Shown: positions 36,627 through 45,556, numbered from the stretch's first letter. The stretch: 64,000 nt of DNA from CAVVJA01 sp963809815 (GCA_963809815.1 CAWELM010000012.1:434001-498000), one strand, 5' to 3'. Notes: generated from the sequence alone by a model not told the origin. Made by a program: numbers and translations.

Positions 36627-38929
36627 CCAGCCGGGTGATCTCCGCCGTGGGATCCAGCACGCTGGCGGCCTCAGCGGACTTCCGGCGGACGATGGCCGGC
36701 CTCGTCGCCTGCGCGCTGGCAGTCCTTCCGCTGCGTGAGCTGTTCACCGATTGGGGCTGGCTCACGGACGTCTGGGTCGTGATGGTTCTCGTCTTGGTCC
36801 CGGCGGCCGCTCTTCGGTTGTACTCCCAACCGAAGGTCTGGCATTTGCTTCCGGGACTGCTCCTCGCGGTCTGTTACCTCACGCACCGCTACGTGCCGGA
36901 CCACGCCATAATCGGCTTGATTCCCGGACCCGGCGCCTGGAAAGACGTCGCAATCCTGGACGCCGACGTGCGCGATTCGATCCGCGACGAAGTCGCCCCA
37001 CTGCAGTCCACGGTCGCGATCCAGATGGTTCTGGCCGCCCAGGCAGCGCTGTTCGCGATCGCCATCGACCTGATTGCGGTTGTCGCGCGACGGCCGGCGC
37101 TGGCCGGCATCCCGTTCCTCGTCATCCTGATTGTGTCGGGCGCGGTGCCCCGCCAGCCGGTTGGCCTCGTGTGGTTCGCTGCCGCCGCGGCCGGCTATTT
37201 GCTCCTGCTCGCATCCGACCGCCGGGACGAGCTGGTGCGTTGGGGCCGCGTCATGCCTCGCGCGGCCGGGCCTCGGCCGACGCCGGTACAGGCGCTGTCC
37301 GGCCGCCGCATCGGGGTGATCGCAATCCTCGCGGCACTGTGCATACCCTTCCTGCTTCCCATCCGGAGCGTCAACGTCCTCGCCGATACGTTTCACAACG
37401 GCAGCGGTAGCGGGCTCGGGAACGGCAACGGAGGCGGGGTTGCGCTGGATCCACTAGCTGCCCTTCGCGGAGAGCTCACCCGGACGAACCCGATTCGGCT
37501 TCTCACCGTCCAGTACATCGGCGATTCGAAGCACAACCCGTTCTACCTGCGCCAGGAGGTGCTGGACGACTACAACGGGAAGGCATGGACGCCCTCGGGC
37601 GACAATCAGGGCCTGGTCACGCTCGGCGGCAGCCTCGCGCCGGATCCGCCCCTTGCCGGGCCGCAAGTCACGTATCAGGCCAGCATCACGGTCAACAACA
37701 CGCTTCGCGGCAATGCACCGATCTTCGCCAATCCCACGTCACTCTCAGGGCCCAGTGGCGCGTCCTGGAATCCCACGAACCAGCTCGTCGTCACGAATCG
37801 GGTCAACCAGGACACGACCTACACCGAGGACGTGTCCGAGATCCAACCGACGACCGCGGACTTTAGCGTCGCCGGCGAGTCATTGCCGCCGGAAACGTTG
37901 AGCCGTCTCACCCAAGCGCCGTCAGTGCCGCCCGACGTCACCAAGATCGTGAACACTGCCGTCGGTACGGCCAACAGTGAATACGAGAAGGCGCGGGCAA
38001 TCTTCGAGTTCTTCGTGACTCCGGCAAACCATTTCCTATACAGCACATCGACCAAGACCGGGACGTCGGGTAACGACTTGCTGGACTTCTTGAACAACCG
38101 CGTGGGCTTCTGCCAGCAGTACGCGGCGGCTATGGCCGTGATGCTCCGGATCGAGCAGATACCCGCACGCGTCGTCATCGGCTACACCCATCGGAACCCG
38201 GACCAGAACGGAAAATTCACCGTCTCGACCCAAGACGCGCACGCGTGGGTCGAGGCTTACTTCGGCGGCGCCGGGTGGGTCCCGTTCGACCCGACGCCGC
38301 TGCAGCAGCAGGATCCGCTTCGCGCCGCCGCGCTGGCGTGGGCGCCGCATCCGGAACAGACGAACGCGTCGGATCCCGGCACTGCGGTTCCCAGGGTGAG
38401 CAACTCGGCCGGGCAGACGGCAGGCCTCGGCGCGTCGTCGGCGGCGCCGGGTAGCTCGGGCGGATCAGGTGGCCCGGGCGGGTTGTTCTGGACCATCTTG
38501 GCCGCCCTGATCTTCGTCGGCGCTGTGTTCTTGACCCCAGCCGCGGTGCGGTTGCAGCGCCGGCGAGCTCGGCTGCGGGCCGCGCGCGCCGGTCCGGACC
38601 CACTGTGGGCTGAACTAGCCGATACCGCGACCGATCTGGGCTATGTCTGGTCGCCGGTGCGTACCCCGCGCCAGGTCGAGGGCTGGCTGCGCGACGAAGC
38701 TGTCTCCGGATCGGACGCCGAGGCGGCGTTGCATAGCCTGGCGACCGCGGTCGAGGTATCCCGGTACGCGCCACCGAGTTCGCGGCCCGCAGCCGAGGAC
38801 GATCTGGTCAGCGACCTCCGTGAGGTCGAAGCGTCGTTGCGGGCTCGCCGCAGTCGATCCGATCGGGTTCGCGCTCGCATACTGCCGGGATCGGTGAGCT
38901 GGCTGCGTCGCACTTTGCGCCGGCACTGA
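36623..38929 (+). CDS. TgpA-type membrane transglutaminase-like protein
   Basis: 768 residues, start ATG 36623 overlapping the DUF58 stop. Six or so N-terminal membrane helices, an extracytoplasmic transglutaminase core with Cys in RVGFCQQYAAAMAVML (about residue 497), His in TQDAHAWVEAYF (about 540) and Asp in PFDPTPLQQ (about 555), a Ser/Gly-rich linker, one more helix and a cytoplasmic DUF4129-like tail (TPRQVEGWLRDEA). Catalytic triad intact. Probable role in envelope protein modification; substrate unknown. Confidence 0.92.
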   Translation: MTSRVISAVGSSTLAASADFRRTMAGLVACALAVLPLRELFTDWGWLTDVWVVMVLVLVPAAALRLYSQPKVWHLLPGLLLAVCYLTHRYVPDHAIIGLIPGPGAWKDVAILDADVRDSIRDEVAPLQSTVAIQMVLAAQAALFAIAIDLIAVVARRPALAGIPFLVILIVSGAVPRQPVGLVWFAAAAAGYLLLLASDRRDELVRWGRVMPRAAGPRPTPVQALSGRRIGVIAILAALCIPFLLPIRSVNVLADTFHNGSGSGLGNGNGGGVALDPLAALRGELTRTNPIRLLTVQYIGDSKHNPFYLRQEVLDDYNGKAWTPSGDNQGLVTLGGSLAPDPPLAGPQVTYQASITVNNTLRGNAPIFANPTSLSGPSGASWNPTNQLVVTNRVNQDTTYTEDVSEIQPTTADFSVAGESLPPETLSRLTQAPSVPPDVTKIVNTAVGTANSEYEKARAIFEFFVTPANHFLYSTSTKTGTSGNDLLDFLNNRVGFCQQYAAAMAVMLRIEQIPARVVIGYTHRNPDQNGKFTVSTQDAHAWVEAYFGGAGWVPFDPTPLQQQDPLRAAALAWAPHPEQTNASDPGTAVPRVSNSAGQTAGLGASSAAPGSSGGSGGPGGLFWTILAALIFVGAVFLTPAAVRLQRRRARLRAARAGPDPLWAELADTATDLGYVWSPVRTPRQVEGWLRDEAVSGSDAEAALHSLATAVEVSRYAPPSSRPAAEDDLVSDLREVEASLRARRSRSDRVRARILPGSVSWLRRTLRRH

Positions 38930-38955
38930 TCTACCCGCTGCCCGGGTCATTCGGA

Positions 38956-39000
38956 GATCTTGAACTTGGTGTCGCGCCAGAGCGATATGTCCAAGATCAC
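38956..39000 (-). repeat. 45-nt palindromic repeat, copy B
   Basis: Read on the minus strand it begins GTGATCTTGGAC and ends TTCAAGATC; GATCTTG and CAAGATC form 7-bp ends. Same length and order of conserved blocks as 19039-19083. It lies 27 bp past the transglutaminase stop and may act as its terminator. Confidence 0.6.
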
Positions 39001-39046
39001 GCTTGACGACCACAGCAGCGTACGAGCGCGAACAACAACGGGTAAC

Positions 39047-39062
39047 TCGAACGAATGTTCGA
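39047..39062. promoter_or_regulatory. LexA (SOS) box upstream of alkB-like gene
   Basis: TCGAACGAATGTTCGA is a perfect TCGAAC-N4-GTTCGA actinobacterial LexA operator. It sits where a -35 element would be, ahead of a -10-like TAGGCT at 39073-39078, six bases before the ATG at 39085, which suggests a leaderless, LexA-repressed transcript. Confidence 0.88.
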
Positions 39063-39084
39063 GGACCAGGCGTAGGCTAGCCGT

Positions 39085-39714
39085 ATGGCGGCGAACTTCC
39101 AGGCGACGTTGCTCGACGTCACGGACAGCATCGGCCCTGGGCGGCTGGGCGACACCGTGCGGCGGACCGAGCTCAGCCATGGCGCGTGGGTCGATATTCG
39201 CCCGGGCTGGATGACGGGCGCCGATGCATTGTTCGAATGGTTGTTCCGGGAGGTTCCCTGGCAGGCGGAACGCCGCCCGATGTACGACCGCGTGGTCGAT
39301 GTGCCCCGGCTGCTGTGCTTCTACGACGAGGGCGAGCCGCTTCCCCACCCGGCGTTGGCGACCGCTCGGCAGGTCCTCGAAGAGCACTATGCATCCGAAC
39401 TCGCTCCGCCCTTCGTGACCGCGGGGCTCTGCCTGTACCGGGACGGTCGCGACAGTGTCGCTTGGCACGGCGACCGCATCGGCCGCGGATCCTTCCATGA
39501 CACCGTCGTGGCGATTGTGTCCCTAGGCGCGCCCCGGACGTTCGCGCTCCGGCCGCTGGGTGGCGGCGTCGGGCACCGATACGAACCTGGGCACGGCGAC
39601 TTGCTTGTGATGGGCGGGAGCGCGCAGCGGACCTGGCAGCACGCGGTTCCGAAGACGACAAACGCCGTGGGCCCACGCATCAGCATTCAGTTCCGGCCAC
39701 GCGGCGTCCGCTGA
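39085..39714 (+). CDS. AlkB-like Fe(II)/2-oxoglutarate dioxygenase
   Basis: 209 residues. Fe ligands are His and Asp in VAWHGDRIGR (about residues 128 and 130) and His in RTWQHAVPKT (about 184); 2-oxoglutarate-binding Arg pair in GPRISIQFRPR. Predicted oxidative demethylase of alkylated DNA or RNA bases. Start ATG 39085 follows a -10-like TAGGCT by six bases with no ribosome-binding site, so translation is probably leaderless. The perfect LexA box upstream predicts DNA-damage induction. Confidence 0.93.
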   Translation: MAANFQATLLDVTDSIGPGRLGDTVRRTELSHGAWVDIRPGWMTGADALFEWLFREVPWQAERRPMYDRVVDVPRLLCFYDEGEPLPHPALATARQVLEEHYASELAPPFVTAGLCLYRDGRDSVAWHGDRIGRGSFHDTVVAIVSLGAPRTFALRPLGGGVGHRYEPGHGDLLVMGGSAQRTWQHAVPKTTNAVGPRISIQFRPRGVR

Positions 39715-39826
39715 CTGGGAGGCTCGCGTCGCGCAGACGATAGGCAGGTAGTGCGAGAGGTCGCGGACGAATGCGCCGGGCCGCCGACCGGCGGGGCGCC
39801 TGACCAACCAGGTCGAGCGATCAGGT

Positions 39827-39857
39827 CTCTCGTGGCGAGAGGCTCTTAGTTTTCTTC
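39827..39857 (+). terminator. Intrinsic terminator after alkB-like gene
   Basis: CTCTCG (39827-39832), TGG loop, CGAGAG (39836-39841), followed by a T-rich run TTAGTTTTCTTC (39846-39857). Reads in the alkB direction and overlaps the end of the convergent DUF3040 gene. Confidence 0.65.
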
Positions 39858-40217
39858 GAACCGCCGGCGGAGCCGGTCTTCCATCCGGGAGCGGACGCCC
39901 GCGCTACGACCCTTGGTGCCACCCGGGGCGCTGTCCGAGGCCTTCGCAGACCGGTTACTCAGCGCGGTCGCGATGTATACGCACGATCCGAGGATCAGGA
40001 CGAAGCCGAGGACACCGAGCAAGACGATCTTCGTTGCGAGACCAACCAGCACGACTGCGAGACCGGCGGCGATGCCGAAACAAGCCAATACGATCCATCG
40101 ACGCGCTCGAAAGCGCGACCGCGCCGACCGGACCGAGGAAGCAAACTTAGGGTCCTCGGCGTACAGCGCCTGCTCGATCTGGTCGAGAAGGCGTTGCTCG
40201 TGCTCGGAGAGCGGCAC
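39846..40217 (-). CDS. DUF3040 membrane protein
   Basis: 123 residues, start GTG 40217 (VPLSEHEQRLLDQIEQALYA) with AAGGAGG upstream. The N-terminal LSEHEQRLLDQIEQALYAED-type amphipathic helix is the family signature; two membrane helices follow (WIVLACFGIAAGLAVVLVGL; IVLLGVLGFVLILGSCVYIA), then a basic tail. Small actinobacterial protein of unknown role, typically found near dinB as here. Confidence 0.9.
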   Translation of the reverse strand: MPLSEHEQRLLDQIEQALYAEDPKFASSVRSARSRFRARRWIVLACFGIAAGLAVVLVGLATKIVLLGVLGFVLILGSCVYIATALSNRSAKASDSAPGGTKGRSAGVRSRMEDRLRRRFEEN

Positions 40218-40343
40218 GGTGCCCTCCTTCATGTTTGCGCGGTGAGCCTCGCCGCGGTTGTGTGCGAAGTGGTCGTACTGACGAGCATACGAGCCGATTC
40301 TCAATGGCGAAAGTTGCCCGCCGGATCACGCCGAATTGTGATC

Positions 40344-41606
40344 TCACGTTGACGAATCCTGGGGTGTGAGCCGGGCCTGGGTGAGCAGCGTGGCCGGCCG
40401 CACGGCGTCGCTGCCGAACCGGCTCTTCGCGGTATCCGCGGCCCGATCCACGTGAGGTCGAGAGCCGTCGACCGGCGGCTGAACTGCTGACGTGTCCAGC
40501 ATGAGCTGTTCGGGCGCTTCCGACCCCGAACGGAGGTTCTCGCACTTGACCCCGACCAGCCGGATGCGCGGCTGGTCGAGCCGCAGGCTGCGGTACAAGT
40601 CCGCGGCCGCTTCGTAGACCACGGCCGTCGAGTCCGTCCAGCTGGACAGAGTACGAACTCGGGTAATCGTGCGGAAGTCCGCGAACCGGATCTTGATCCC
40701 TACCGTCCGCGCCACGAGACCGCGCCGACGGACGCGTTCGCAGACCTCCCCGGCGAGTCGAAGCAGTTCGCGGCGCACGTCGGCCTCGTGGGTCAGGTCG
40801 ACGCTGGTCGTGTGATCAGCGCTGACGGACTTCTCGGGATCTCGATCCTGGACGGGGCGCGGGTCCCGGCCCCAGGAGAGCGCGTGAAGATGATCGGCAC
40901 CGGCCTCGCCCACCGCCCGCCGCAGCACGTCCACAGGCGTCTCGGCGAGGTCACCGATCGTGCGCACCCCGAGGCGGCGGAGCGGCTCGGCGGTACGCGC
41001 CCCGACGCCCCACAGCACGGTGACGGGCAAGGGATGCAGGAAGCCCAGCGTCGAAGCCACTGGCACCACCAACAGCCCGTCGGGCTTGCAGCGAGCCGAT
41101 GCGACCTTGGCCACGAACTTCGTCGACGCCACCCCGACCGAGCACGTCAGAGCCAGTCGATCCCGAATGTCGGCCCGGATTCGGGCCGCGATGGCCGCCG
41201 GCCGGCCAAGCCGCCGCTCGGCCCCGGAGACGTCAAGAAACGCCTCGTCCAACGACAGCGGCTCGACCAGCGGCGTGACGCCGCGCAAGATCGTCATCAC
41301 ATCAGCGGACACCTCGGCGTACCTGGCGTGATCCGGCGGGATGATCACGGCGGCCGGGCAGCGCCGTAGCGCTTGCCCGATAGGCATCGCGCTGCGAACG
41401 CCGAACCGACGAGCCTCGTACGAGGCCGCGGAGACGACCCCGCGCGCGCCGCCGCCGACAATCACCGGCCGGCCGCGAAGCTCGGGGTGACGCAGAATCT
41501 CGACGCTGGCGTAGAACGCGTCCATATCGACGTGCAGAATCGAGCAGCCGGTGTCGTCGCCGTCGAATCGGCCCTCGGCCCGCGGGATGTCCGCGCTCCG
41601 CCCCAT
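40344..41606 (-). CDS. dinB: DNA polymerase IV (Y-family)
   Basis: 420-residue translesion polymerase. Motifs: ILHVDMDAFYASVEILRHPE (metal-binding Asp), SYEARRFGVRSAMP, VEPLSLDEAFLDVSG with catalytic Asp/Glu near residue 120, CSVGVASTKFVAKVASARCK. Little-finger domain follows; EQLMLD near residue 365 resembles the QLxLF beta-clamp peptide. Start ATG 41606 lies 35 bp after the methyltransferase stop, so it is probably expressed from the LexA-controlled promoter of the HEPN gene. Confidence 0.95.
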   Translation of the reverse strand: MGRSADIPRAEGRFDGDDTGCSILHVDMDAFYASVEILRHPELRGRPVIVGGGARGVVSAASYEARRFGVRSAMPIGQALRRCPAAVIIPPDHARYAEVSADVMTILRGVTPLVEPLSLDEAFLDVSGAERRLGRPAAIAARIRADIRDRLALTCSVGVASTKFVAKVASARCKPDGLLVVPVASTLGFLHPLPVTVLWGVGARTAEPLRRLGVRTIGDLAETPVDVLRRAVGEAGADHLHALSWGRDPRPVQDRDPEKSVSADHTTSVDLTHEADVRRELLRLAGEVCERVRRRGLVARTVGIKIRFADFRTITRVRTLSSWTDSTAVVYEAAADLYRSLRLDQPRIRLVGVKCENLRSGSEAPEQLMLDTSAVQPPVDGSRPHVDRAADTAKSRFGSDAVRPATLLTQARLTPQDSST

Positions 41607-41641
41607 TCGCTACCAGCTCGGCGTGGCTGCGCTGTTGGTCA

Positions 41642-42448
41642 TCAGGAGGGCTCTTCGCCAGGGTTGCCGCCTCGGCGGGCGAGGACATGCACTCGCGCGG
41701 CGATGTCCCGATACGGCGACCGTGAGGCCGCCAGCGTCTCGAGCTCGGCCAGCGCCTCGTAGCCGCCGGGAGCCTCCACCCGATTGCCCGGCACGAGTTC
41801 GGAGAACACGCCGACGCCGCTGGTGGCTTCGATAACGAGTCCGGCCGCTCGGCCCATATCGGCCAACGCATCGGGAGCCAGTCGTCCCGAAGCTGCTGTA
41901 TCGACGACGATCCCGCGCAACTCTGCCAGCGCCGCGACGAGATCCCCCGCCAGAGCGCGTGAGATCACGCCGGCGGCGGGGTTCACGGCCAGGATGCTGA
42001 CCAAGCCGCCCGGACGCACCGCTCGGGCAACCTCGGCCAGGACGAATCCCGGCTGATCAACCACCTCGAGGACCTCGTGGACGATCGCCAAATCGAAGGT
42101 GCCCGACGTCATCGACCCGGGAAGTGCCTCGACGTCGCCCTGCACCGGGACAATGCGGTCGGCGACGCCTGACTCGACCGCCCGACGTCGTAACACGGCA
42201 AGTGCGTCGACGCTGATGTCGATCACCGTGACATGCGCACCGGCCACCGCGAGCGGCACCGCGAGCCGACCGCTTCCGCCGCCGCAGTCCAGAACCCTCG
42301 CCTCGCGGGCCTGCCCGCGAACCGATTCCAGCGCGTCAAGGACGAGCTCGCGTACCCGGTCCTGCCGGCGCACCGATCGATGCGCGATGTCTGCACCAGA
42401 CCGGACGTCCGTCCCTGTGCCGCTCACGTCAGCGACACTAACCCCCAC
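41642..42448 (-). CDS. Class I SAM-dependent methyltransferase
   Basis: 268 residues. Motif I ARVLDCGGGSGRLAVPLAVA, VTVIDISVDALAVLRRRA with acidic ribose ligand, VPVQGDVEALPG, and FDLAIVHEVLEVVDQP. Methyltransferase-11-like; substrate unknown. Start taken as GTG 42448, but GTG 42427 is possible. Sits between the HEPN gene and dinB in what looks like an SOS operon, a conserved actinobacterial neighbourhood. Confidence 0.88.
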   Translation of the reverse strand: MGVSVADVSGTGTDVRSGADIAHRSVRRQDRVRELVLDALESVRGQAREARVLDCGGGSGRLAVPLAVAGAHVTVIDISVDALAVLRRRAVESGVADRIVPVQGDVEALPGSMTSGTFDLAIVHEVLEVVDQPGFVLAEVARAVRPGGLVSILAVNPAAGVISRALAGDLVAALAELRGIVVDTAASGRLAPDALADMGRAAGLVIEATSGVGVFSELVPGNRVEAPGGYEALAELETLAASRSPYRDIAARVHVLARRGGNPGEEPS

Positions 42449-42501
42449 ATCCGACGCCGCCGCGCCGCCGCCCGGACTGTCCCGCCAACCGGGGGCGGGC
42501 C

Positions 42502-42939
42502 TCAGCCGGCCAGCGGCGCGGCCAGTAACCCCAATTCGCGTTCTACCGCCGCGAGGAATTGCTCGGCGGCCAGCAGCTGCTCATCCGCATCCCGATCCGA
42601 CACGAGGCTGACGGCACCGGCCTCGACCGCGGCCCGGGTGCCCGCGGACCCGGCAAAGTAGGCGGCCCAGTCGGACAGCTCCGGCGCCACAGCTTCCACG
42701 AGAGCCCAAGCGCTCTTCAGTCTCCGCGGCCGCGTCGCTGGACGGGACCGGGCCGCAAACAGCGCGGCGGCAACCCGCAACGCGGCCAGATGGGCGAGCC
42801 GGAATCGCTCGCCGGGATCAAGCACGAAACGGGCCTCGGCCAGCCCGGCCCGAGCTTGCGCAAGCAGGCCGAGCCCGGCGCGACGTTCTGGAGAGTTCTC
42901 GGGCGGCTGTGGGCCCGGGCCGTTGGACGACTCTGGCAT
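42502..42939 (-). CDS. SAV_6107-type HEPN domain protein
   Basis: 145 residues, start ATG 42939 (MPESSNGPGPQPPENSPERR) with GGGAG seven bases upstream; an ATG at 42963 lies inside the LexA box and is rejected. Helical protein with AQARAGLAEARFVLDPGERF, RLAHLAALRVAAALFAARSR and SAWALVEAVAPELSDWAAYF. Resembles the actinobacterial HEPN family found next to dinB; HEPN domains are often RNases, but I see no clear RxxxxH catalytic motif. Controlled by a perfect LexA box. Confidence 0.85.
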   Translation of the reverse strand: MPESSNGPGPQPPENSPERRAGLGLLAQARAGLAEARFVLDPGERFRLAHLAALRVAAALFAARSRPATRPRRLKSAWALVEAVAPELSDWAAYFAGSAGTRAAVEAGAVSLVSDRDADEQLLAAEQFLAAVERELGLLAAPLAG

Positions 42940-42951
42940 GACGCGGCTCCC

Positions 42952-42975
42952 ATCTTCGAACATATGTTCGAAGAT
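42952..42975. promoter_or_regulatory. LexA (SOS) box within a 24-bp perfect palindrome
   Basis: Core TCGAACATATGTTCGA at 42956-42971 is a perfect LexA operator; symmetry extends four bases each side to 42952-42975. It ends immediately before the GGGAG ribosome-binding site of the HEPN gene and contains TATGTT, a plausible -10 element, so LexA would block the promoter directly. Confidence 0.9.
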
Positions 42976-43029
42976 AGTCCACGCCCACGCCCGGACGCAA
43001 GGCAGAACTCGCGCCCAGAAACGTCAGTG

Positions 43030-44232
43030 TCACTCCAGGGCAGGCAGGACGTCGACCACGTTGCCGATGATCACGACGGCGGGTGCACCAACGCCGGCCG
43101 TCCGCGCGGCATCAGCCAGCTCGGCCAGCGGGGCGCGCACAATCCGCTGTCCGGACAGGGTCGCGCGATGGACGACGGCCGCAGGCGTTGCGGCGTCGCG
43201 TCCGTGCGCCACGAGCCTGGCGCAGATCGACTCCAGCCGCTCCATGCCCATCAAGAGCACGAGCGTTCGTGGACCGGAGGCCAGGCCGGCCCAATCGAGT
43301 TCGGTGTCCGGGGCGCGCCCTGGATCCAGATGCCCCGAGACGACGGTGAAGTCGGCCGCTACGCCTCGATGGGTAAGCGGGATGGTCGCCGCTGCGGGCG
43401 CTGCGAGCACGGAGCTGAGTCCGGGAACGACGGTCACCGGCACGTTGGCAGCCACGCACGCAAGCAGCTCCTCGCCCCCTCGGCCGAAAACGAACGGATC
43501 ACCGCCCTTCAACCGGACCACTCGCTTCCCCGCGTGCGCTCGATCGACAAGCACCGCGTTGATCTCGTCCTGGGTGAGGTTGTGCCGATGCGCCGACTTG
43601 CCGCAGTCAACGACCTCGACGTCGCCGGGCAGCGTGGCCAGCAGTCCACGGGGTGCGAGCCGATCGATGACGATCACATCCGCGGCGGCAACGAGACGCC
43701 GGCCCCGTACGGTGATCAGATCGGGATCTCCGGGCCCGCCCCCGACCAAAGCCACCGATCCGTGCGCCGGGGGTCGAGTGGGCCGGGCGGGCAGCTCACC
43801 GACATCGAGAGCCAGCGCAATGGCGTCCCGTAAGGCAGTTGAACGGCCTGGATCGTCTCCACCGGTCACGGCCACCGTGATCCCGTCTTGCTCGACGACT
43901 GCCGGCGTGCGGGCCGTCCCACCGGCCGCGTGATCTGCGCGTACGCAGAAAACGCTCCGTTGCTCCGCGGACCGCGCGACCGCCTCATTGACCGCAGGAT
44001 CATCTGTGCACGCGAAAACCAGCCAGGCGCCATCCACGTCACGATCAACGAATTCGCGTTCGGTGATCGGAATACCCAACGCGCGCATCTGCGGCGACGC
44101 CTCCTGCGCGACCACCTCAACCGCGGCGGCGGCTTCGGCCAGCCGAGCGGCGCGGCGCGCGGCCACGGCTCCCCCGCCGACCACCAGCACCCGGCGCGCG
44201 GTCACGTCGAGCAATAGCGGGAAGCCAGACAT
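43030..44232 (-). CDS. cysG: Siroheme synthase (CysG-type fusion)
   Basis: 400 residues, start ATG 44232 (TTG 44235 possible). The N-terminal half is a precorrin-2 dehydrogenase (RRVLVVGGGAVAARRAARLA; VFACTDDPAVNEAVA), the C-terminal half uroporphyrinogen-III C-methyltransferase (ALVGGGPGDPDLITVRGRRL, VDCGKSAHRHNLTQDEINAV, VVRLKGGDPFVFGRGGEE). Makes siroheme for the sulfite reductase encoded divergently nearby. Last gene of cysC-cysD-cysN-cysG, 37 bp after cysN. Confidence 0.93.
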   Translation of the reverse strand: MSGFPLLLDVTARRVLVVGGGAVAARRAARLAEAAAAVEVVAQEASPQMRALGIPITEREFVDRDVDGAWLVFACTDDPAVNEAVARSAEQRSVFCVRADHAAGGTARTPAVVEQDGITVAVTGGDDPGRSTALRDAIALALDVGELPARPTRPPAHGSVALVGGGPGDPDLITVRGRRLVAAADVIVIDRLAPRGLLATLPGDVEVVDCGKSAHRHNLTQDEINAVLVDRAHAGKRVVRLKGGDPFVFGRGGEELLACVAANVPVTVVPGLSSVLAAPAAATIPLTHRGVAADFTVVSGHLDPGRAPDTELDWAGLASGPRTLVLLMGMERLESICARLVAHGRDAATPAAVVHRATLSGQRIVRAPLAELADAARTAGVGAPAVVIIGNVVDVLPALE

Positions 44233-44269
44233 CAACGCATCTTCTCGCGCAAGCGGACGAGCACCGTGC

Positions 44270-45526
44270 TTACCCAGCTGGTCCGGCCACCATGCCCGCG
44301 GCCACCGTTGCGCCGGTCGCCTCGTCGACGAGCAGGAATGCTCCCGTCGATCGATTCGTGGCGTAGGTGTCGACGGTGAGCGGCTCGGCCGTCCGCAACT
44401 GGATGCTGCCGATGTCGTTCAACGACAGCTCCGTCGCATCGGCCTGGTCAAGAGTGGCCACGTCCAGACGGCTCCGCACCGCATCCACAACGGCTCGTAC
44501 ATCGCGAGTTGTGTGCCGCAACGCAAAGCGATCACCGGGGCGGAGCGGGCGGTCGGCCAGCCAGCACACGGTGGCGACAAGCTCCCGCAGGGCCACCGGG
44601 CGCGGCTCACGATCGACGGCCAGCAGGTCTCCGCGTGCGACGTCGACGTCGTCGGCGAGACGGACCACAACGGACCGACCGGCAGCTGCGGTATCGAGTT
44701 GTCCGTCCGGGGTGTCAATGCCCGCCACCGTCGAACGCCGGCCCGAGGGCAGCACCACTAGCGGATCACCGACGTGGAGCGCCCCGGCCTCGACCCGACC
44801 GGCGTAGCCGCGGTAATCCGGATGTTCGGCGGTGCGAGGGCGAAGAACCATCTGAACGGGAAAGCGCGCCGGCACCTCGCGGTGCCGGCGCGGCTCCAGC
44901 TCTTCCAGAAACTCCAGGAGGGCCGGCCCGGTGTACCAGTCCATCCGGGTCGATCGGTCCACGACGTTGTCGCCTGACAGCGCCGCGATCGGGATCGGGG
45001 TGAACCGGTCGAGGCGGAGCGACAGGGCAACGCCGGCAAAGTCGGTGACGATTCGGTCGAACACGTCTTCGGCATAGTCGACCAGATCCATCTTGTTGAC
45101 CGCGAGCACGAGTTGGGACACCCGCAGCAGAGCGGCCACTGCGGCATGCCGCTTCGTCTGCTCCACGACTCCATTGCGGGCGTCGACGAGGATGACCGCG
45201 ACATCAGCTGTTGACGCGCCGGTGACCGTGTTCCGGGTGTACTGCAGGTGGCCGGGTGTGTCAGCGAGGATGAACGTGCGCCGCGGCGTTGCGAAATACC
45301 GGTACGCCACGTCGATCGTGATGCCCTGCTCTCGCTCGGCGCGCAGCCCGTCGACAAGCAAGGCAAGGTCCGCGCTGTCGTAGCCACGGCGTTCACTCGC
45401 GATCTCCACCGCGGACAGCTGATCGCTGAGCACCGCCTTCGCGTCGTGCAGCAGTCGCCCGACCAGCGTGGACTTGCCGTCATCGACCGAACCGGCGGTG
45501 ACGACGCGCAACAATCGACCCGGCAT
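44270..45526 (-). CDS. cysN: Sulfate adenylyltransferase subunit 1 (GTPase)
   Basis: 418 residues, EF-Tu-like GTPase that drives APS formation by CysD. G1 TAGSVDDGKSTLVGRLLHD, G2 region REQGITIDVAYRYFATPRRT, G3 ILADTPGHLQYTRN, G4 VNKMDLVDYA, then two beta-barrel domains. It is not fused to APS kinase, consistent with the separate cysC. Start ATG 45526. A hairpin lies between cysD and cysN at 45530-45556. Confidence 0.95.
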   Translation of the reverse strand: MPGRLLRVVTAGSVDDGKSTLVGRLLHDAKAVLSDQLSAVEIASERRGYDSADLALLVDGLRAEREQGITIDVAYRYFATPRRTFILADTPGHLQYTRNTVTGASTADVAVILVDARNGVVEQTKRHAAVAALLRVSQLVLAVNKMDLVDYAEDVFDRIVTDFAGVALSLRLDRFTPIPIAALSGDNVVDRSTRMDWYTGPALLEFLEELEPRRHREVPARFPVQMVLRPRTAEHPDYRGYAGRVEAGALHVGDPLVVLPSGRRSTVAGIDTPDGQLDTAAAGRSVVVRLADDVDVARGDLLAVDREPRPVALRELVATVCWLADRPLRPGDRFALRHTTRDVRAVVDAVRSRLDVATLDQADATELSLNDIGSIQLRTAEPLTVDTYATNRSTGAFLLVDEATGATVAAGMVAGPAG

Positions 45527-45529
45527 GGG

Positions 45530-45556
45530 CTAGTGCCTCGCGCGGCTGCGCACTAG
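45530..45556. other. Intercistronic hairpin between cysD and cysN
   Basis: CTAGTGC (45530-45536) and GCACTAG (45550-45556) are perfect 7-bp arms around a 13-nt GC-rich loop. The cysD stop codon lies in one arm and the cysN start is four bases beyond the other. May tune cysN translation or transcript stability. Confidence 0.45.

Noticed and set aside
42939..42963. Upstream ATG 42963 as start of the HEPN protein
   Set aside because: It lies inside the LexA palindrome and lacks a ribosome-binding site, while ATG 42939 has GGGAG at good spacing.
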